From Fibrella aquatilis (GTDB lineage Bacteria; Bacteroidota; Bacteroidia; Cytophagales; Spirosomataceae), in contig NZ_JAFMYU010000009.1 of the NCBI RefSeq assembly GCF_017353255.1, forward strand, positions 124,001-188,000: a DNA stretch of 64,000 bases, given 5' to 3'. This document shows positions 42,682-51,786 of the stretch, one piece after another (the first letter of the stretch is position 1; every line of letters begins with the position of its first letter). A program made the translations under genes and the position numbers. The notes beneath the pieces were generated by a model. The model saw only the letters and a program-made list of their open reading frames with translations. It had not been told where the DNA came from and searched no databases.

Positions 42682-44538
42682 ATGAAACAAGTCATTATTC
42701 TAGGGGCCACCGGCTTCATCGGTAGCCACGTGGCCGAGCAATTTCATCAGGCGGGCTACGCCGTGACGGCCCTGGTGCGGGCGGGCAGCGATACTACTGC
42801 TATCCGCCCGTTCTGCACCAAAATTTGTTCCGTTGATTTTAGTGATGAAGCCGCCCTAACTACCCAGTTGACAGGTTTTGCCTTGCTGGTTAATTGCCTC
42901 GCGCGGGTGAAAGTCCATGCCACACTGGCGGAGTTGAACACGGTGCAGGTAACGCTGACCGAGCGCGTGACGCGGGCGGCTATCCGAGCCGGGGTAGGTC
43001 GGTGCCTGCTGCTAAGCACAGTCGAGATTTATGGGTTCGGGGGTAATCCGGTAAAGACTGAAACGGAGCCGTATTGGCCTACGCATGCCTTTCAACGCTC
43101 TTTTGCTTCAAAAGAGCAGGCGTTTACAGTCCTGATGACCGAGGCTAAACAGGCTGGTTCGTTAATAGACTATGCCATACTGCAACCCGCAAGCACTATT
43201 GGTCGGCGTGAGGGCAACTCATCGTTTTTCGCACACCTCTATAAAGCCCACCGCGAGGGGCTATACCCGTTGCTCGATGGCGGCAAAGCCCGCGTGTCGC
43301 TGGTCGATACCCGCGATATTGGCCGGGCCATGGTGCATCTGGCCGAACAGCCCGAACCGCTGGGTAAAACATACCTGCTGAAAGGATTCAACACCACCTG
43401 GCACGAGCTAAAGCAGACCATCGACCTCTTCACTGGCCGGATCGCTCGGACCATTCAACCCCCAGCATACCTGATGGCAGGGCTGGCCCGACTACTGGAG
43501 CAGGTGACACCCTACCGCCACGAACCGACTATTACCCCCCTGGCCGTTGACCTCTTCACAAAAGATGTACTCATCAATGACCAGCGGCTCACCGACACGG
43601 GTTTCAGACCTCGCTTTTCGTTGGAAGAAGCCGTAGCCGACGCCATAACGTACCTCGACCCAAGCGTGGTTAATCCCCCTGAGTCGCTGTTTGACTGGAA
43701 AGGGCAAGGGAGATACACCGTCTACAATGGTTATCGGCAGTTTTACCGTGACACGCTCACTGACCACCTAAGCACCGTGCTACTGTTGCATGGCTTCCCA
43801 ACTTCTTCCTGGGATTACCACCGGCTATGGCTCTCGTTGTGTCAGCATCACCGGCTGATCGCCCCCGACTTCCTGGGTTTTGGCTTCTCTGACAAACCCC
43901 GCCAACACACTTATTCCATTCAGCATCAAACGGATAGCATCGTGTCGTTGCTGCAACAGCTTGAAATCAAGGCGGTAACGGTAGTGGCACATAACTATGG
44001 CACCATCGTGGCGCAGGAGCTATTGGCTAGGCAGCGGGATGGTACGCTGCCTATTAGGCTCAATCGGGTTAGTTTCCTGAACGGGGCCTTATTCCCTGAA
44101 CTCCACCGGCCAACGCCTGTTCAACAACTACTGCTTAGTCCGTTGGGGGCGGTGTTGGTGCGACTAACCACCAAAGGGCTTTTCGCCCGAAGCCTGAAAG
44201 CGGTATTTGGCCATGATACCCAACCTGACGACGCCGAGGTAGCCAACCTGTGGCAGTTGGTTCGGTACAACGAGGGACAATTACTGGCCAAAAAATTGCT
44301 TCATTACGTCGCTGACCGACGTACCCACGCCTTGCGCTGGACAACGGCCATGACCCAAACAGACGTACCGCTTCAGTTCATCAACGGCATCGACGACCCC
44401 GTGTCGGGGTTGCCGGTAGTGGAAAAATACCTGGCCGAGGTACCCCATCCGAACGTCGTACAACTTGATCACATCGGTCATTATCCACAGCTAGAAGCCG
44501 CCGGGCGGGTTGTTCAGGCGTTGGAGGCGTTTATTTAA
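42682..44538 (+). CDS. Fusion: NAD-dependent epimerase + alpha/beta hydrolase with Asn at the nucleophile site
   Basis: 618-residue two-domain protein. Residues 1 to about 320 are an extended-SDR epimerase (LGATGFIGSHVAEQFHQAGY; YxxxK is replaced by FASKEQ, near 140). Residues about 345-618 are an alpha/beta hydrolase close to the MEST/haloalkane-dehalogenase-like group: LLHGFPTSSWDYHRLW, LIAPDFLGFGFSDKP, VVAHNYGTIVAQELLARQ, GIDDPVSG and LDHIGHYPQLEAA. In that group the elbow normally reads HDYG with an Asp nucleophile; here N438 (codon AAC) takes its place, one base from GAC. The acid and His seem kept. It follows the AraD1-like gene by 18 bases. Its role in the pathway is unclear. Confidence 0.8.
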   Translation: MKQVIILGATGFIGSHVAEQFHQAGYAVTALVRAGSDTTAIRPFCTKICSVDFSDEAALTTQLTGFALLVNCLARVKVHATLAELNTVQVTLTERVTRAAIRAGVGRCLLLSTVEIYGFGGNPVKTETEPYWPTHAFQRSFASKEQAFTVLMTEAKQAGSLIDYAILQPASTIGRREGNSSFFAHLYKAHREGLYPLLDGGKARVSLVDTRDIGRAMVHLAEQPEPLGKTYLLKGFNTTWHELKQTIDLFTGRIARTIQPPAYLMAGLARLLEQVTPYRHEPTITPLAVDLFTKDVLINDQRLTDTGFRPRFSLEEAVADAITYLDPSVVNPPESLFDWKGQGRYTVYNGYRQFYRDTLTDHLSTVLLLHGFPTSSWDYHRLWLSLCQHHRLIAPDFLGFGFSDKPRQHTYSIQHQTDSIVSLLQQLEIKAVTVVAHNYGTIVAQELLARQRDGTLPIRLNRVSFLNGALFPELHRPTPVQQLLLSPLGAVLVRLTTKGLFARSLKAVFGHDTQPDDAEVANLWQLVRYNEGQLLAKKLLHYVADRRTHALRWTTAMTQTDVPLQFINGIDDPVSGLPVVEKYLAEVPHPNVVQLDHIGHYPQLEAAGRVVQALEAFI

Positions 44539-44576
44539 TGTGCTACCCTCATCATTCTGTTAACTAACTCATACAT

Positions 44577-45992
44577 ATGTTCCGACTTGTCGCGCTGCTT
44601 TGTTTGCTCTGTACTACCTACAAGCTAGTCTTGGCCAACACCTACGATGTTAGTAAATCGGGTTGCAAAGGAGATGGCAAGACTATTAACACCAATGCCA
44701 TCCAGCGCATCATTGACCGGGCCAGCAGAGACGGGGGTGGTACAGTCTATGTACCCACGGGGCGGTTTGTGACCGGTACATTGCAGCTTAAATCGAACGT
44801 TACTTTGGAGTTGTCGCCAGGGGCGGTGCTATTGGGCGCGGCCGTCCGGTCGGCGTACCCATTGCTCAAATCAACCGAGCGACGCATTGCGGGAAACTAT
44901 GCGTTGATTTTTGCCGATGGGCAGTACAACATCGGCATCACCGGAGCCGGGTCCATCGACGGGCAAGGTGACGCACGGGTGTTTCAATCGGGCAAGGATG
45001 ATGCCTACGAACGGCCATTCCTGGTGGTGCTGTACCGCTGCCGTCAGGTACGTCTCGAGAAAACCACCTTTCGCAACGCGGCCAGTTGGACAACGCACCT
45101 CTCCGATTGCGATCAGGTGACGGTGCGCGGGCTACACATATGGGGCCATGCCAACCAAAACAACGATGGCCTTGACCTGGACGGTTGCCATAACGTAACA
45201 GTCGCCGACTGCCTCATCGATGCCACCGATGATGCACTCTGCCTGAAAGCGCAAAACCGGGCTTGTCAGTACATAACCGTCACCAACTGTGTGCTATCTA
45301 CCCACAGTAACGCCATCAAGTTTGGCACTGTCAGCAATGGTGGGTTTAAGCACATTAGCATCTCGAACATCATCGTCCGTCCTTCGGAGGCCAAGACCTT
45401 CAACAGCCCCTTTGGTCTGCGAGAGGGCATTACGGGCATTGCCCTGGAATCAGTGGATGGTGGCACCCTGGAGAATGTGCTAATTCAGCAGATCATGATG
45501 GACAGTATTCACGTCCCCATCTTCCTGAAAATCGGCGACCGAGGGCGTCGGTCACTAGCTCAAGTGGCACAGCTACGGAATATTCGGCTGCAAAACATCA
45601 CGGCCTACCACGCAGGCATCACCAGCAGTTCCATCACCGGCATGCCGGGCCGCCTAGTGGAGAACGTGGTGTTAAAAGACATTTATATTTCCTGCAAAGG
45701 TGGCGGCACGGTGGCCGATGCTAACGTGACCAGCGTAGGGGAGAACACGAGCGGCTATCCTGACCCGCGCTGGTTTGGGGGCAACCTGCCTAGTTATGGC
45801 CTTTACGTGCGGCACGCCAAAGGCCTCACGCTCGACAATGTACAGTTTGTGCTCGAAGGCACCGATGCCCGCCCGGCCGTCCTCCTCGACGATGTCAGCG
45901 ATTCATCGCTGGAACGCGTCGTGGCACCGGCGGGTCAGGCGGGTCAGCCGGGAGTAAAGTCGCAAAACGTGCGGCAGGTACGTGGGCTATAG
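44577..45992 (+). CDS. GH28-family pectinase (polygalacturonase-like), secreted
   Basis: 471-residue right-handed beta-helix enzyme with signal peptide (to about residue 21, VLANTYD). It opens with SGCKGDGKTINTNAIQRIID, the usual GH28 start. The catalytic core shows NNDGLDLDG, ATDDALCLK and SNAIKFGT at the positions where classical enzymes have NTD, DD, GHG and RIK. This altered form occurs in rhamnogalacturonan- or other pectin-cutting subgroups. It ends the sugar-acid operon and fits a pectin side-chain diet. Its last few codons overlap the sigma-factor fragment on the other strand. Confidence 0.85.
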   Translation: MFRLVALLCLLCTTYKLVLANTYDVSKSGCKGDGKTINTNAIQRIIDRASRDGGGTVYVPTGRFVTGTLQLKSNVTLELSPGAVLLGAAVRSAYPLLKSTERRIAGNYALIFADGQYNIGITGAGSIDGQGDARVFQSGKDDAYERPFLVVLYRCRQVRLEKTTFRNAASWTTHLSDCDQVTVRGLHIWGHANQNNDGLDLDGCHNVTVADCLIDATDDALCLKAQNRACQYITVTNCVLSTHSNAIKFGTVSNGGFKHISISNIIVRPSEAKTFNSPFGLREGITGIALESVDGGTLENVLIQQIMMDSIHVPIFLKIGDRGRRSLAQVAQLRNIRLQNITAYHAGITSSSITGMPGRLVENVVLKDIYISCKGGGTVADANVTSVGENTSGYPDPRWFGGNLPSYGLYVRHAKGLTLDNVQFVLEGTDARPAVLLDDVSDSSLERVVAPAGQAGQPGVKSQNVRQVRGL

Positions 45993-46186
45993 TAGTGCCG
46001 GAATAGCAGTTCGCACCCTATTCGCGGGTTTGTATCAGAGGCCCGTTGGATAAACTGTTCCGCTTCGGCAAGCCGGTCAACGGGAAGGTCGTCCGCGTTA
46101 TAGACGGTGCTGGAGAGCAATTCTTGAGCGTCGGAAGCCATTGCCTGTCGGAAGGGGGCAGTAAAAAGCCGTAGCCAGTCTATCAT
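45944..46186 (-). pseudogene. Truncated ECF sigma factor remnant
   Basis: The 80-codon frame holds the N-terminal part of a Cytophagales-type ECF sigma-70 factor: near residues 51-67 it reads DTNPRIGCELLFRHYYS, where intact members have a similar NPxxGCELLFRRYY stretch at the start of region 2. After residue 67 it runs straight into the antisense of the GH28 3' end and stops, so regions 2.2 to 4 are missing. It cannot be an active sigma factor. The break at about 45985 falls at the GH28 stop codon, which suggests a rearrangement joint. Based on recall of the family motif. Confidence 0.6.
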
Positions 46187-46437
46187 ATTGTTTAGCCACG
46201 CGGCCTATTAGAAGCCTGCGTAGACATACACCGAACACGCTACGAAACCCTTACTGAGTAGGAAAATTTCACTTCTACATGAACAACGACCCATTGTGGG
46301 GCCTTGGGAGGCTGCAAGGGTCCTTTGTTTGTTAGTATTGGTATAATCGTGCTGAAGCGGACTTAACTTTCACCGTTATGACAAAGCCCTAGCTTAGTAG
46401 TAATAACCCCAAATACAAGAAGAGAACGAGTAAAAGC
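46187..46437. other. Intergenic region before the second AraC cassette
   Basis: 251 bases, A/T-richer than the region to its left, with no frame that resembles a gene. It should hold the promoter of the AraC gene, but I find no convincing TTTG/TAnnTTTG pair. Confidence 0.45.
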
Positions 46438-47349
46438 ATGAGCAATAAACATATTGACACTGTAAACCACGATAAGTTCGTTGCCCAATACACAGACGCG
46501 ATTTCTGAATCGTACAACTTCAAATCAAGTGCAATACAGATTTATCCTTTATCCATTGCCTCTTCGTTTATAAAACTTCCTAGCCCTCTCTTCAGAACGA
46601 ATTATAATTTTTTACTTCTTTTTTTATCGGGCGGCGGTAGGCAACAGGTTGATAGCGAAATTATAGACTTAAATGCTAACGATGTCTTATTTATTAGGGA
46701 AGGTCATCTTAATTCAATTATAGCCATCGATCAGAATACAACTGGCTATTTTATTCATGTTGACAGCACCCTTCTACCGCAGATTATAACAGACGGTACC
46801 TTAATTGATCGGCTTACTTTTTATCCAAAACATACCATCGCTGTCCCAGAAATGGAGTGGATTTGTACATGCTGCGATTTGATCGCTGCTCAACAAACGG
46901 ATGCTATTCATACCAATCAAATTCAGTCTGCCCTGCTTAAAGCAATTTTCTTGAAATTAGCAGAAGCCTCTGCTACAACAATCTGCCAACCAGACCGGCA
47001 GGCCGATATTACTTTACAATTTAAAAGACTATTGTATGACAATTTTATCATAAACAGAGAAGTGAAGTTTTATGCTGACGCGTTAGCTATATCAGAGAAT
47101 TACTTAAACAAGTGCGTGAACTATTGCACCAACAAACCGCCTAAGCAACATATCAACGAAATGGTGATTGGTCACAGTAAAATACTCCTACAAGACTGGT
47201 CGAGGGATATTTCTCAAGTAGCCTTTGACCTGAACTTTTCAAACCCATCCTACTTTGGCAGGCTGTTTAAGCAATTGACTAAGCAAACACCTACAGCTTA
47301 CAGAGACGCACTTAGGCAAGAATTGTCCGAGCAAAGTCAAGGTTTCTGA
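46438..47349 (+). CDS. AraC-family transcriptional regulator, paralogue of 34243-35160
   Basis: 303-residue regulator with the same layout as the one at 34243: sensing domain (NFLLLFLSGGGRQQVDSE) and a double helix-turn-helix (VKFYADALAISENYLNKCVNYCTNKPPKQ, ISQVAFDLNFSNPSYFGRLFKQ, TPTAYRDALRQE). The gene is much richer in A/T than the neighbours at 34-45 kb, which suggests separate arrival. Downstream DUF2141 and SDR genes on the same strand are likely targets. Ligand unknown. Confidence 0.9.
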   Translation: MSNKHIDTVNHDKFVAQYTDAISESYNFKSSAIQIYPLSIASSFIKLPSPLFRTNYNFLLLFLSGGGRQQVDSEIIDLNANDVLFIREGHLNSIIAIDQNTTGYFIHVDSTLLPQIITDGTLIDRLTFYPKHTIAVPEMEWICTCCDLIAAQQTDAIHTNQIQSALLKAIFLKLAEASATTICQPDRQADITLQFKRLLYDNFIINREVKFYADALAISENYLNKCVNYCTNKPPKQHINEMVIGHSKILLQDWSRDISQVAFDLNFSNPSYFGRLFKQLTKQTPTAYRDALRQELSEQSQGF

Positions 47350-47441
47350 CTGTGGAATATCAACTGATGCGCTCAACTTTGCCGGACTAAAGCTGCTTCA
47401 AGTAAGAGTAATCAGCCAGTAAATCTCAACAAACACGAGCC

Positions 47442-47879
47442 ATGCTATTTTGTAATTATCCGTTTGTTACTCTCAGCCTGTTGGCAATAACGCTAGGCAG
47501 CGTTAAAGCGGTGGGCCAGCCGTCAACCTTGCAGATTGACATTTCCGCTGTTCGAAAGAACAGCGGAAAAATTATTGTCGAACTATACAAAGACAAAGCG
47601 AACTGGTTGACGACCCCTTTTCAGCGGTTAACGTTATCGACGGATGAAAGTACAAAAACAGCTTCATTCAACGTACCACAAGGCAAATACGCTATATCCA
47701 TTTACCAGGATGTAAATGGGAATGGTAAACTAGATCAGAATTTCCTTGGTATTCCCAAAGAACCGATAGGCTTTGGGAATAATTACAAGCCATTTGGTAA
47801 GCCAAAATTTGAGTCAGCGTCAATTGACTTTACCTCAGCATCAAAGCCGGAATCAATCAAATTAATTAACGCGCTTTAA
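47442..47879 (+). CDS. DUF2141 exported protein, paralogue of 35879-36301
   Basis: 145-residue exported protein; signal peptide to about 25 (VKAVGQ). Contains VPQGKYAISIYQDVNGNGKLDQNFLGIPKEPIGFGNN, the DUF2141 core with its DxNxNGKxD loop and PKEPIGFGNN box. It is the counterpart of the protein at 35879 in the other AraC cassette. Function unknown, but the pairing of AraC and DUF2141 in both cassettes suggests it is part of the response they control. Eleven bases separate it from the SDR gene. Confidence 0.87.
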   Translation: MLFCNYPFVTLSLLAITLGSVKAVGQPSTLQIDISAVRKNSGKIIVELYKDKANWLTTPFQRLTLSTDESTKTASFNVPQGKYAISIYQDVNGNGKLDQNFLGIPKEPIGFGNNYKPFGKPKFESASIDFTSASKPESIKLINAL

Positions 47880-47890
47880 GAGAGGAGTCA

Positions 47891-48796
47891 ATGAACAAAA
47901 AATGGACTCTGGAACAGGTTCCTTCACAGGAGGGGAGAGTTGCTATTGTTACGGGGGCGAATAGTGGAATAGGTTACGAAACGTCCCTTGGCTTAGCCCA
48001 AAAAGGCGTTGAGGTAGTTATGGCCTGCCGAGATTTGAGAAAAGCAGAAGAGGCAAGATCCAGGCTAGTAGCTAAGTGCCCCACTGCAAAAATTAAAATT
48101 AGGAAGGTTGACGTAAGTAGCCTTCGTGAGGTTAGGGACTTTGTCAATCAGTTCCGCAAGCAGTATGAACGGTTAGACCTGCTCATTAATAATGCAGGCA
48201 TCATGATGTCTCCCTACAAAGTCTCAGAGGATGGCTTTGAAAATCAGTTGGCCACCAATTACATCGGTCATTTCGCTCTTACCGGCTTATTGCTACCCAT
48301 ACTCACGGCCACACCAAGGTCTAGGGTGGTCACTCTGAGCAGTTTATCCTACAAGTGGGCGGAGATTCAGTTCGACGATCTTCACGCTAAGGAAGGCTAC
48401 AGTCGGCGTAAAGCCTATGGGCAGAGTAAACGGGCTTGCTTGATAGTTGCGTATGAACTACAACGTAGGCTAGCCGCTGCCGGCTATGACACCCTGTCGG
48501 TAGCCGCCCACCCGGGGCTTTGCAAAACGAATCTTGATCAGTACTTTCCTGCTTTGATAAGACCGCTCGGCAATCTCTTTTTGCAAACCGCTAAACAGGG
48601 GGCACTCCCCGTTCTGTACGCTGCACTGGCCAACGACATACAAGGAGGGGAATTCATTGGCCCCGACGGTTTTCAGCAAATGAGAGGTTATCCAACAGAG
48701 GTAGATTCTGACGACTATTCAAAAGATGAACAGGTGGCTAAACGTTTGTGGAAGGCAAGCGAGGAGATGACCAATACCTACTATCTTGGTGCATAA
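47891..48796 (+). CDS. SDR-family oxidoreductase, retinol dehydrogenase-like
   Basis: 301-residue short-chain dehydrogenase of the RDH/WWOX-like branch. Seen: VTGANSGIGYETSLGLAQKG (about 20-39), NNAGIM (near 102), the LSSLSYKW Ser region and YGQSKRAC (Tyr-Lys, about 177-181), then AAHPGLCKTNL, the branch's characteristic post-catalytic block. It is 11 bases after the DUF2141 gene and is likely co-transcribed. Substrate unknown; a lipophilic alcohol is usual for the branch. Confidence 0.87.
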   Translation: MNKKWTLEQVPSQEGRVAIVTGANSGIGYETSLGLAQKGVEVVMACRDLRKAEEARSRLVAKCPTAKIKIRKVDVSSLREVRDFVNQFRKQYERLDLLINNAGIMMSPYKVSEDGFENQLATNYIGHFALTGLLLPILTATPRSRVVTLSSLSYKWAEIQFDDLHAKEGYSRRKAYGQSKRACLIVAYELQRRLAAAGYDTLSVAAHPGLCKTNLDQYFPALIRPLGNLFLQTAKQGALPVLYAALANDIQGGEFIGPDGFQQMRGYPTEVDSDDYSKDEQVAKRLWKASEEMTNTYYLGA

Positions 48797-48863
48797 GTCC
48801 GCCAAAAGCCTGACTGCGAGATTGATACCGGTAAATTTCCTCCCGATCCGGTTCATCATTTCA

Positions 48864-48916
48864 TTATCCACTGAGGCATCGCACCGGCCCGTCAGCGGCT
48901 CAGTGTAATTGGATAA
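48864..48916. other. Inverted repeats between convergent genes
   Basis: CACTGAG (48869-48875) pairs with CTCAGTG (48899-48905), and TTATCC (48864-48869) pairs with GGATAA (48911-48916) outside it. This lies between the SDR stop (48796) and the reductase stop (48949), where a terminator is expected, but it has no T-run. Weak evidence for a 3'-end hairpin. Confidence 0.35.
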
Positions 48917-48948
48917 TACGCTCATTCTCTACAGCCAATCATATTGGA

Positions 48949-49599
48949 TCAACCGTTTGTGACATACGGCATTTTACCGACATATTTTTTTTTGGCGAAC
49001 TCCTTTAACATAAAATCAGCTAGGTCGGCACGGGTTATTTTGATGCCTTTCACCGTTCCGACGTGACCAACCTGGTAGCTGCCTTTGGCGGGAGCTTCAG
49101 TTAGCAGGGGCGCGCGAACAATGGTCCACTCAAGGCCACTGTTTCGCACTACCTCGGCGTGGCTGATACCGTCCATCAGTTCATTCTTCGCGCCTTTGCC
49201 CGCCATTTGCTTCATGATAAATACGATCAGGTTATCAATAAAGCCAGGTTTATCGTTGGCCGGGTCGCCCACCACGCCCCCCGTCAGACTAACGAGTCGC
49301 CTGATGCCCACTTGTTTCATCGCCTCGACAATCAGCCGGGTAACCTTCGTCTGGAGATCAGGATCACTAGTTTTATTCTGCCCCAGACAACTCACTACCC
49401 CGTCGGTGTCGTGAACGGTTTGTTGCACGTTGCTCACGTCGAGCGCATCACCTACGATTAGTTGAAGATTTTTGTGTGTAATGGGCATTTTCGACGGGTT
49501 GCGTACTAAGGCTTTCACGGTATATCCTTGATCTAACGCTTGCTTGACCAATGGAATTCCAGTGCGGCCAGTAGCCCCAAAAACGGCAATAGTAGTCAT
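48949..49599 (-). CDS. NAD(P)H-binding protein (NmrA/SDR_a5-like)
   Basis: 216-residue atypical SDR with IAVFGATGRTGIPLVKQALDQGYTVKALVRNPSKM at the start, the same style as the protein at 35234. A DxxGVVSCLGQ block follows and ADLADFMLKEFAKKKYVGKMPYV closes it. No YxxxK catalytic pair is expected. It faces the SDR gene of the second AraC cassette (152 bases between stops), so it is not in the same operon. Substrate unknown. Confidence 0.85.
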   Translation of the reverse strand: MTTIAVFGATGRTGIPLVKQALDQGYTVKALVRNPSKMPITHKNLQLIVGDALDVSNVQQTVHDTDGVVSCLGQNKTSDPDLQTKVTRLIVEAMKQVGIRRLVSLTGGVVGDPANDKPGFIDNLIVFIMKQMAGKGAKNELMDGISHAEVVRNSGLEWTIVRAPLLTEAPAKGSYQVGHVGTVKGIKITRADLADFMLKEFAKKKYVGKMPYVTNG

Positions 49600-49700
49600 G
49601 ATAGAGTGATTGTAATGGAGTTACTAACGTGCCGGGTAAAGTCTCCGACCGATGCGTAACAGCGAGAAGAGATTAGTGCCGGCGAGCTGCTGCCGACCCT

Positions 49701-50678
49701 TTATTTACCCTCTTTCGCACCTAACTGGTACGTTTTCGTATCACCATTCGGCATGTACCCGTTGTTGATGTACTTTCCTTTCAAATGAGACAATGTTCCC
49801 CGTCTGATGGCACGAGTCGCCAAATAAGCAAAGAGAGGTTCAGCTACTTTTTGGAAGCCCACCATGTGCGAATCGTTTAAGCGGATGAATAACGCTAAAT
49901 CACTTAACTTCTTCGGTGTTCCGCTCTTGCTGGCTAACCCATCATTCGCCAACCCTTTAGAAATAAGGAGTGCTTCTTCAAACTCCTGATTGCCCGGTGA
50001 AATGGTCACTTTGACTACGCTTTCCTTACCGGATGTATTGTTGAAAAAATGCTTTTGCTCCCGTTGGATGGTGGCTGTCTGCCCTTCATGTAGCGTCAGG
50101 GTCTGATCACCCTGGCCAACGGTTAATTCTCCCTTCAGCATCTCGAACGTTTCTGAAAATAAGTTGTGGTAGTGCCAGGGCGTACTTTCGCCGGGGAGTA
50201 TATTGAATTCCAACACACTGTTTCCGCCTTCCGATGCTGAAGTGATGCGTTTCGCATAGGCATTTCCAATCCTGGACGGATTCGCCGTCGATTCAGGGGT
50301 TGGTCGCCGCAGACAATAACATAGTGTCCATAATGTAATCGCTGTGCCGCCGTGAATGAGCATAGCCCCCAGGTTACTGCCGGGAGTCTGCCATACAATA
50401 AGCATATCGGCAACGGGAATGATTGAACCCGCCAGCAGGGTTAGAAATAGCGGTTGTCGGTAGTGATACCAGGCCAGCAGGAAAATGACCAAGCCGGAAA
50501 ATAGATCCCGAATGCCTTTGATAGAGTGAAAAGCGTAATTGGGTTGCGCGTAATTGAGACCAAACCCTGTTTCTCCGGCTTCGGGAGCGAGCAAAAAACG
50601 ACCACCGATGAAGAGCAGCCCGACACCAAGTAGTAGGCTGATAACCCGAATTGGAGACGAAATACGTTGCGTTGTCAT
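49701..50678 (-). CDS. Fusion: DUF4267-like membrane domain + cupin
   Basis: 325-residue fusion. The first ~130 residues contain four membrane helices with the DUF4267-type opening VISLLLGVGLLFIGGRFLLAPEAGETGFG. From about residue 145 a cupin domain follows: metal-type His in TPWHYHNLFSETFEMLKGELTVG and a conserved C-terminal strand set. The final ~70 residues are helical and unassigned. It lies 57 bases downstream of the Crp/Fnr gene and is probably under its control. Membrane-anchored ligand-binding or oxygenase roles are possible, but I cannot name a function. Confidence 0.75.
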   Translation of the reverse strand: MTTQRISSPIRVISLLLGVGLLFIGGRFLLAPEAGETGFGLNYAQPNYAFHSIKGIRDLFSGLVIFLLAWYHYRQPLFLTLLAGSIIPVADMLIVWQTPGSNLGAMLIHGGTAITLWTLCYCLRRPTPESTANPSRIGNAYAKRITSASEGGNSVLEFNILPGESTPWHYHNLFSETFEMLKGELTVGQGDQTLTLHEGQTATIQREQKHFFNNTSGKESVVKVTISPGNQEFEEALLISKGLANDGLASKSGTPKKLSDLALFIRLNDSHMVGFQKVAEPLFAYLATRAIRRGTLSHLKGKYINNGYMPNGDTKTYQLGAKEGK

Positions 50679-50735
50679 AACCTTGTGCGTTTAAAAGTAC
50701 CGCACAAAATTGCCCCGCTGCCGAAACCTACGCAT

Positions 50736-51350
50736 TCACTCAGGTGAAGAAAGACGTGTATACTCCTTACCCGCCCAACGCGCCCGGATGCGACTTAACG
50801 ACTGGGGCTTTACTCCTACGTAGGAGGCAATATGGTACTGAGTCATACGGGCCGAAAGCGAGGGATACTCATTCAAGAATGTCTGATAACGTACCTGCGG
50901 GGGATCCGTATAGAGTGAGATGAGTTGTCCCATCGTTTTCACGAAAATCTGTTCGATCACTACCCGGCCAAACCGCTCACCATACATCAGTTCTGCGAAC
51001 AACCTTTGTAGATTGGCGAACGAGATAAAGACTAGTGCTGAATCCTCAATGGCTTGAATAGCTCGTCGGCAGGGTCGTTGCGGAAGAAAGCTTTCATAAT
51101 CACAGACAAACTCATTTTCTGCACCAAAGCTATACGTCTTCTCGTCCCCATCCTGATTGACAAAATACCGTAACAGGCCGGTCTGAATGAAGCCTACATG
51201 CTGGCAAACCAGCCCTGGTTGTACAAAATAATCTCCCTTTGCCAACAGCCAGGGCTGGAACAACGTCTGGATCAGCGCGGCCTCTTTTTCGTTGAGCGGT
51301 ATGATTTGTTGGATCGTCTCAATCAGGGCCGATTGGGGAGAGTTTAGCAT
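50736..51350 (-). CDS. Crp/Fnr-family transcriptional regulator
   Basis: About 204 residues from ATG 51350; the longer frame starts at a TTG (51404) and adds 18 residues without family likeness. cNMP-binding-like beta-roll (about 40-140; LLAKGDYFVQPGLVCQHVGFIQTGLLRYF) and helix-turn-helix HIASYVGVKPQSLSRIRARW at the C-terminus. Third of its kind in the window. No TTACCAA palindrome is seen ahead of it, unlike the other two. The cupin fusion follows in the same direction. Confidence 0.88.
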   Translation of the reverse strand: MLNSPQSALIETIQQIIPLNEKEAALIQTLFQPWLLAKGDYFVQPGLVCQHVGFIQTGLLRYFVNQDGDEKTYSFGAENEFVCDYESFLPQRPCRRAIQAIEDSALVFISFANLQRLFAELMYGERFGRVVIEQIFVKTMGQLISLYTDPPQVRYQTFLNEYPSLSARMTQYHIASYVGVKPQSLSRIRARWAGKEYTRLSSPE

Positions 51351-51786
51351 AAGGAATGTGATAGTTTCGGGAGTTATGCAAACTGGTCTAATTGCCTGCC
51401 CCAAGATACTACCGTAGCGGCAGACCGTCTTTTATGCCCTACTCAAGATCCTGTTTGATTTCCTGAAGCTGAAACGGGTTTTATGTGAAAGCCCTGCCTA
51501 GTTACTTAGTTGTAATTTGTGCGGATGAACAAGCTACGAAGATCGAACCGCTGGGCCAACCAACGTGGCAAAACAACTCAGTGGTCGGGAACCGTAAGAC
51601 TTCGAAACCATCACGCGAACCTATTTTGCCCGGTCACCCTACCGGGAACGTACGGTCGGAAGTTGGCTGTCAGCCTTGAAAAAGTTCATGAGGCTGACAT
51701 TTGTACCTGCACCGGGTGCCCATCAACGCGAACGACTAAATCAATGATCGATGATTCCTTATCGAAATACTATATCGTCAGCCAAG
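51351..51786. other. Gene-poor stretch of about 436 bases
   Basis: Short frames run through it on the plus strand, but their translations (e.g. one at 51519-51797) show no recognisable motif, and their codon pattern does not look like the surrounding genes. GGCTGTCAGCC near 51670 is a near-perfect short palindrome. I see no gene, and no remnant I can name. Confidence 0.5.
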
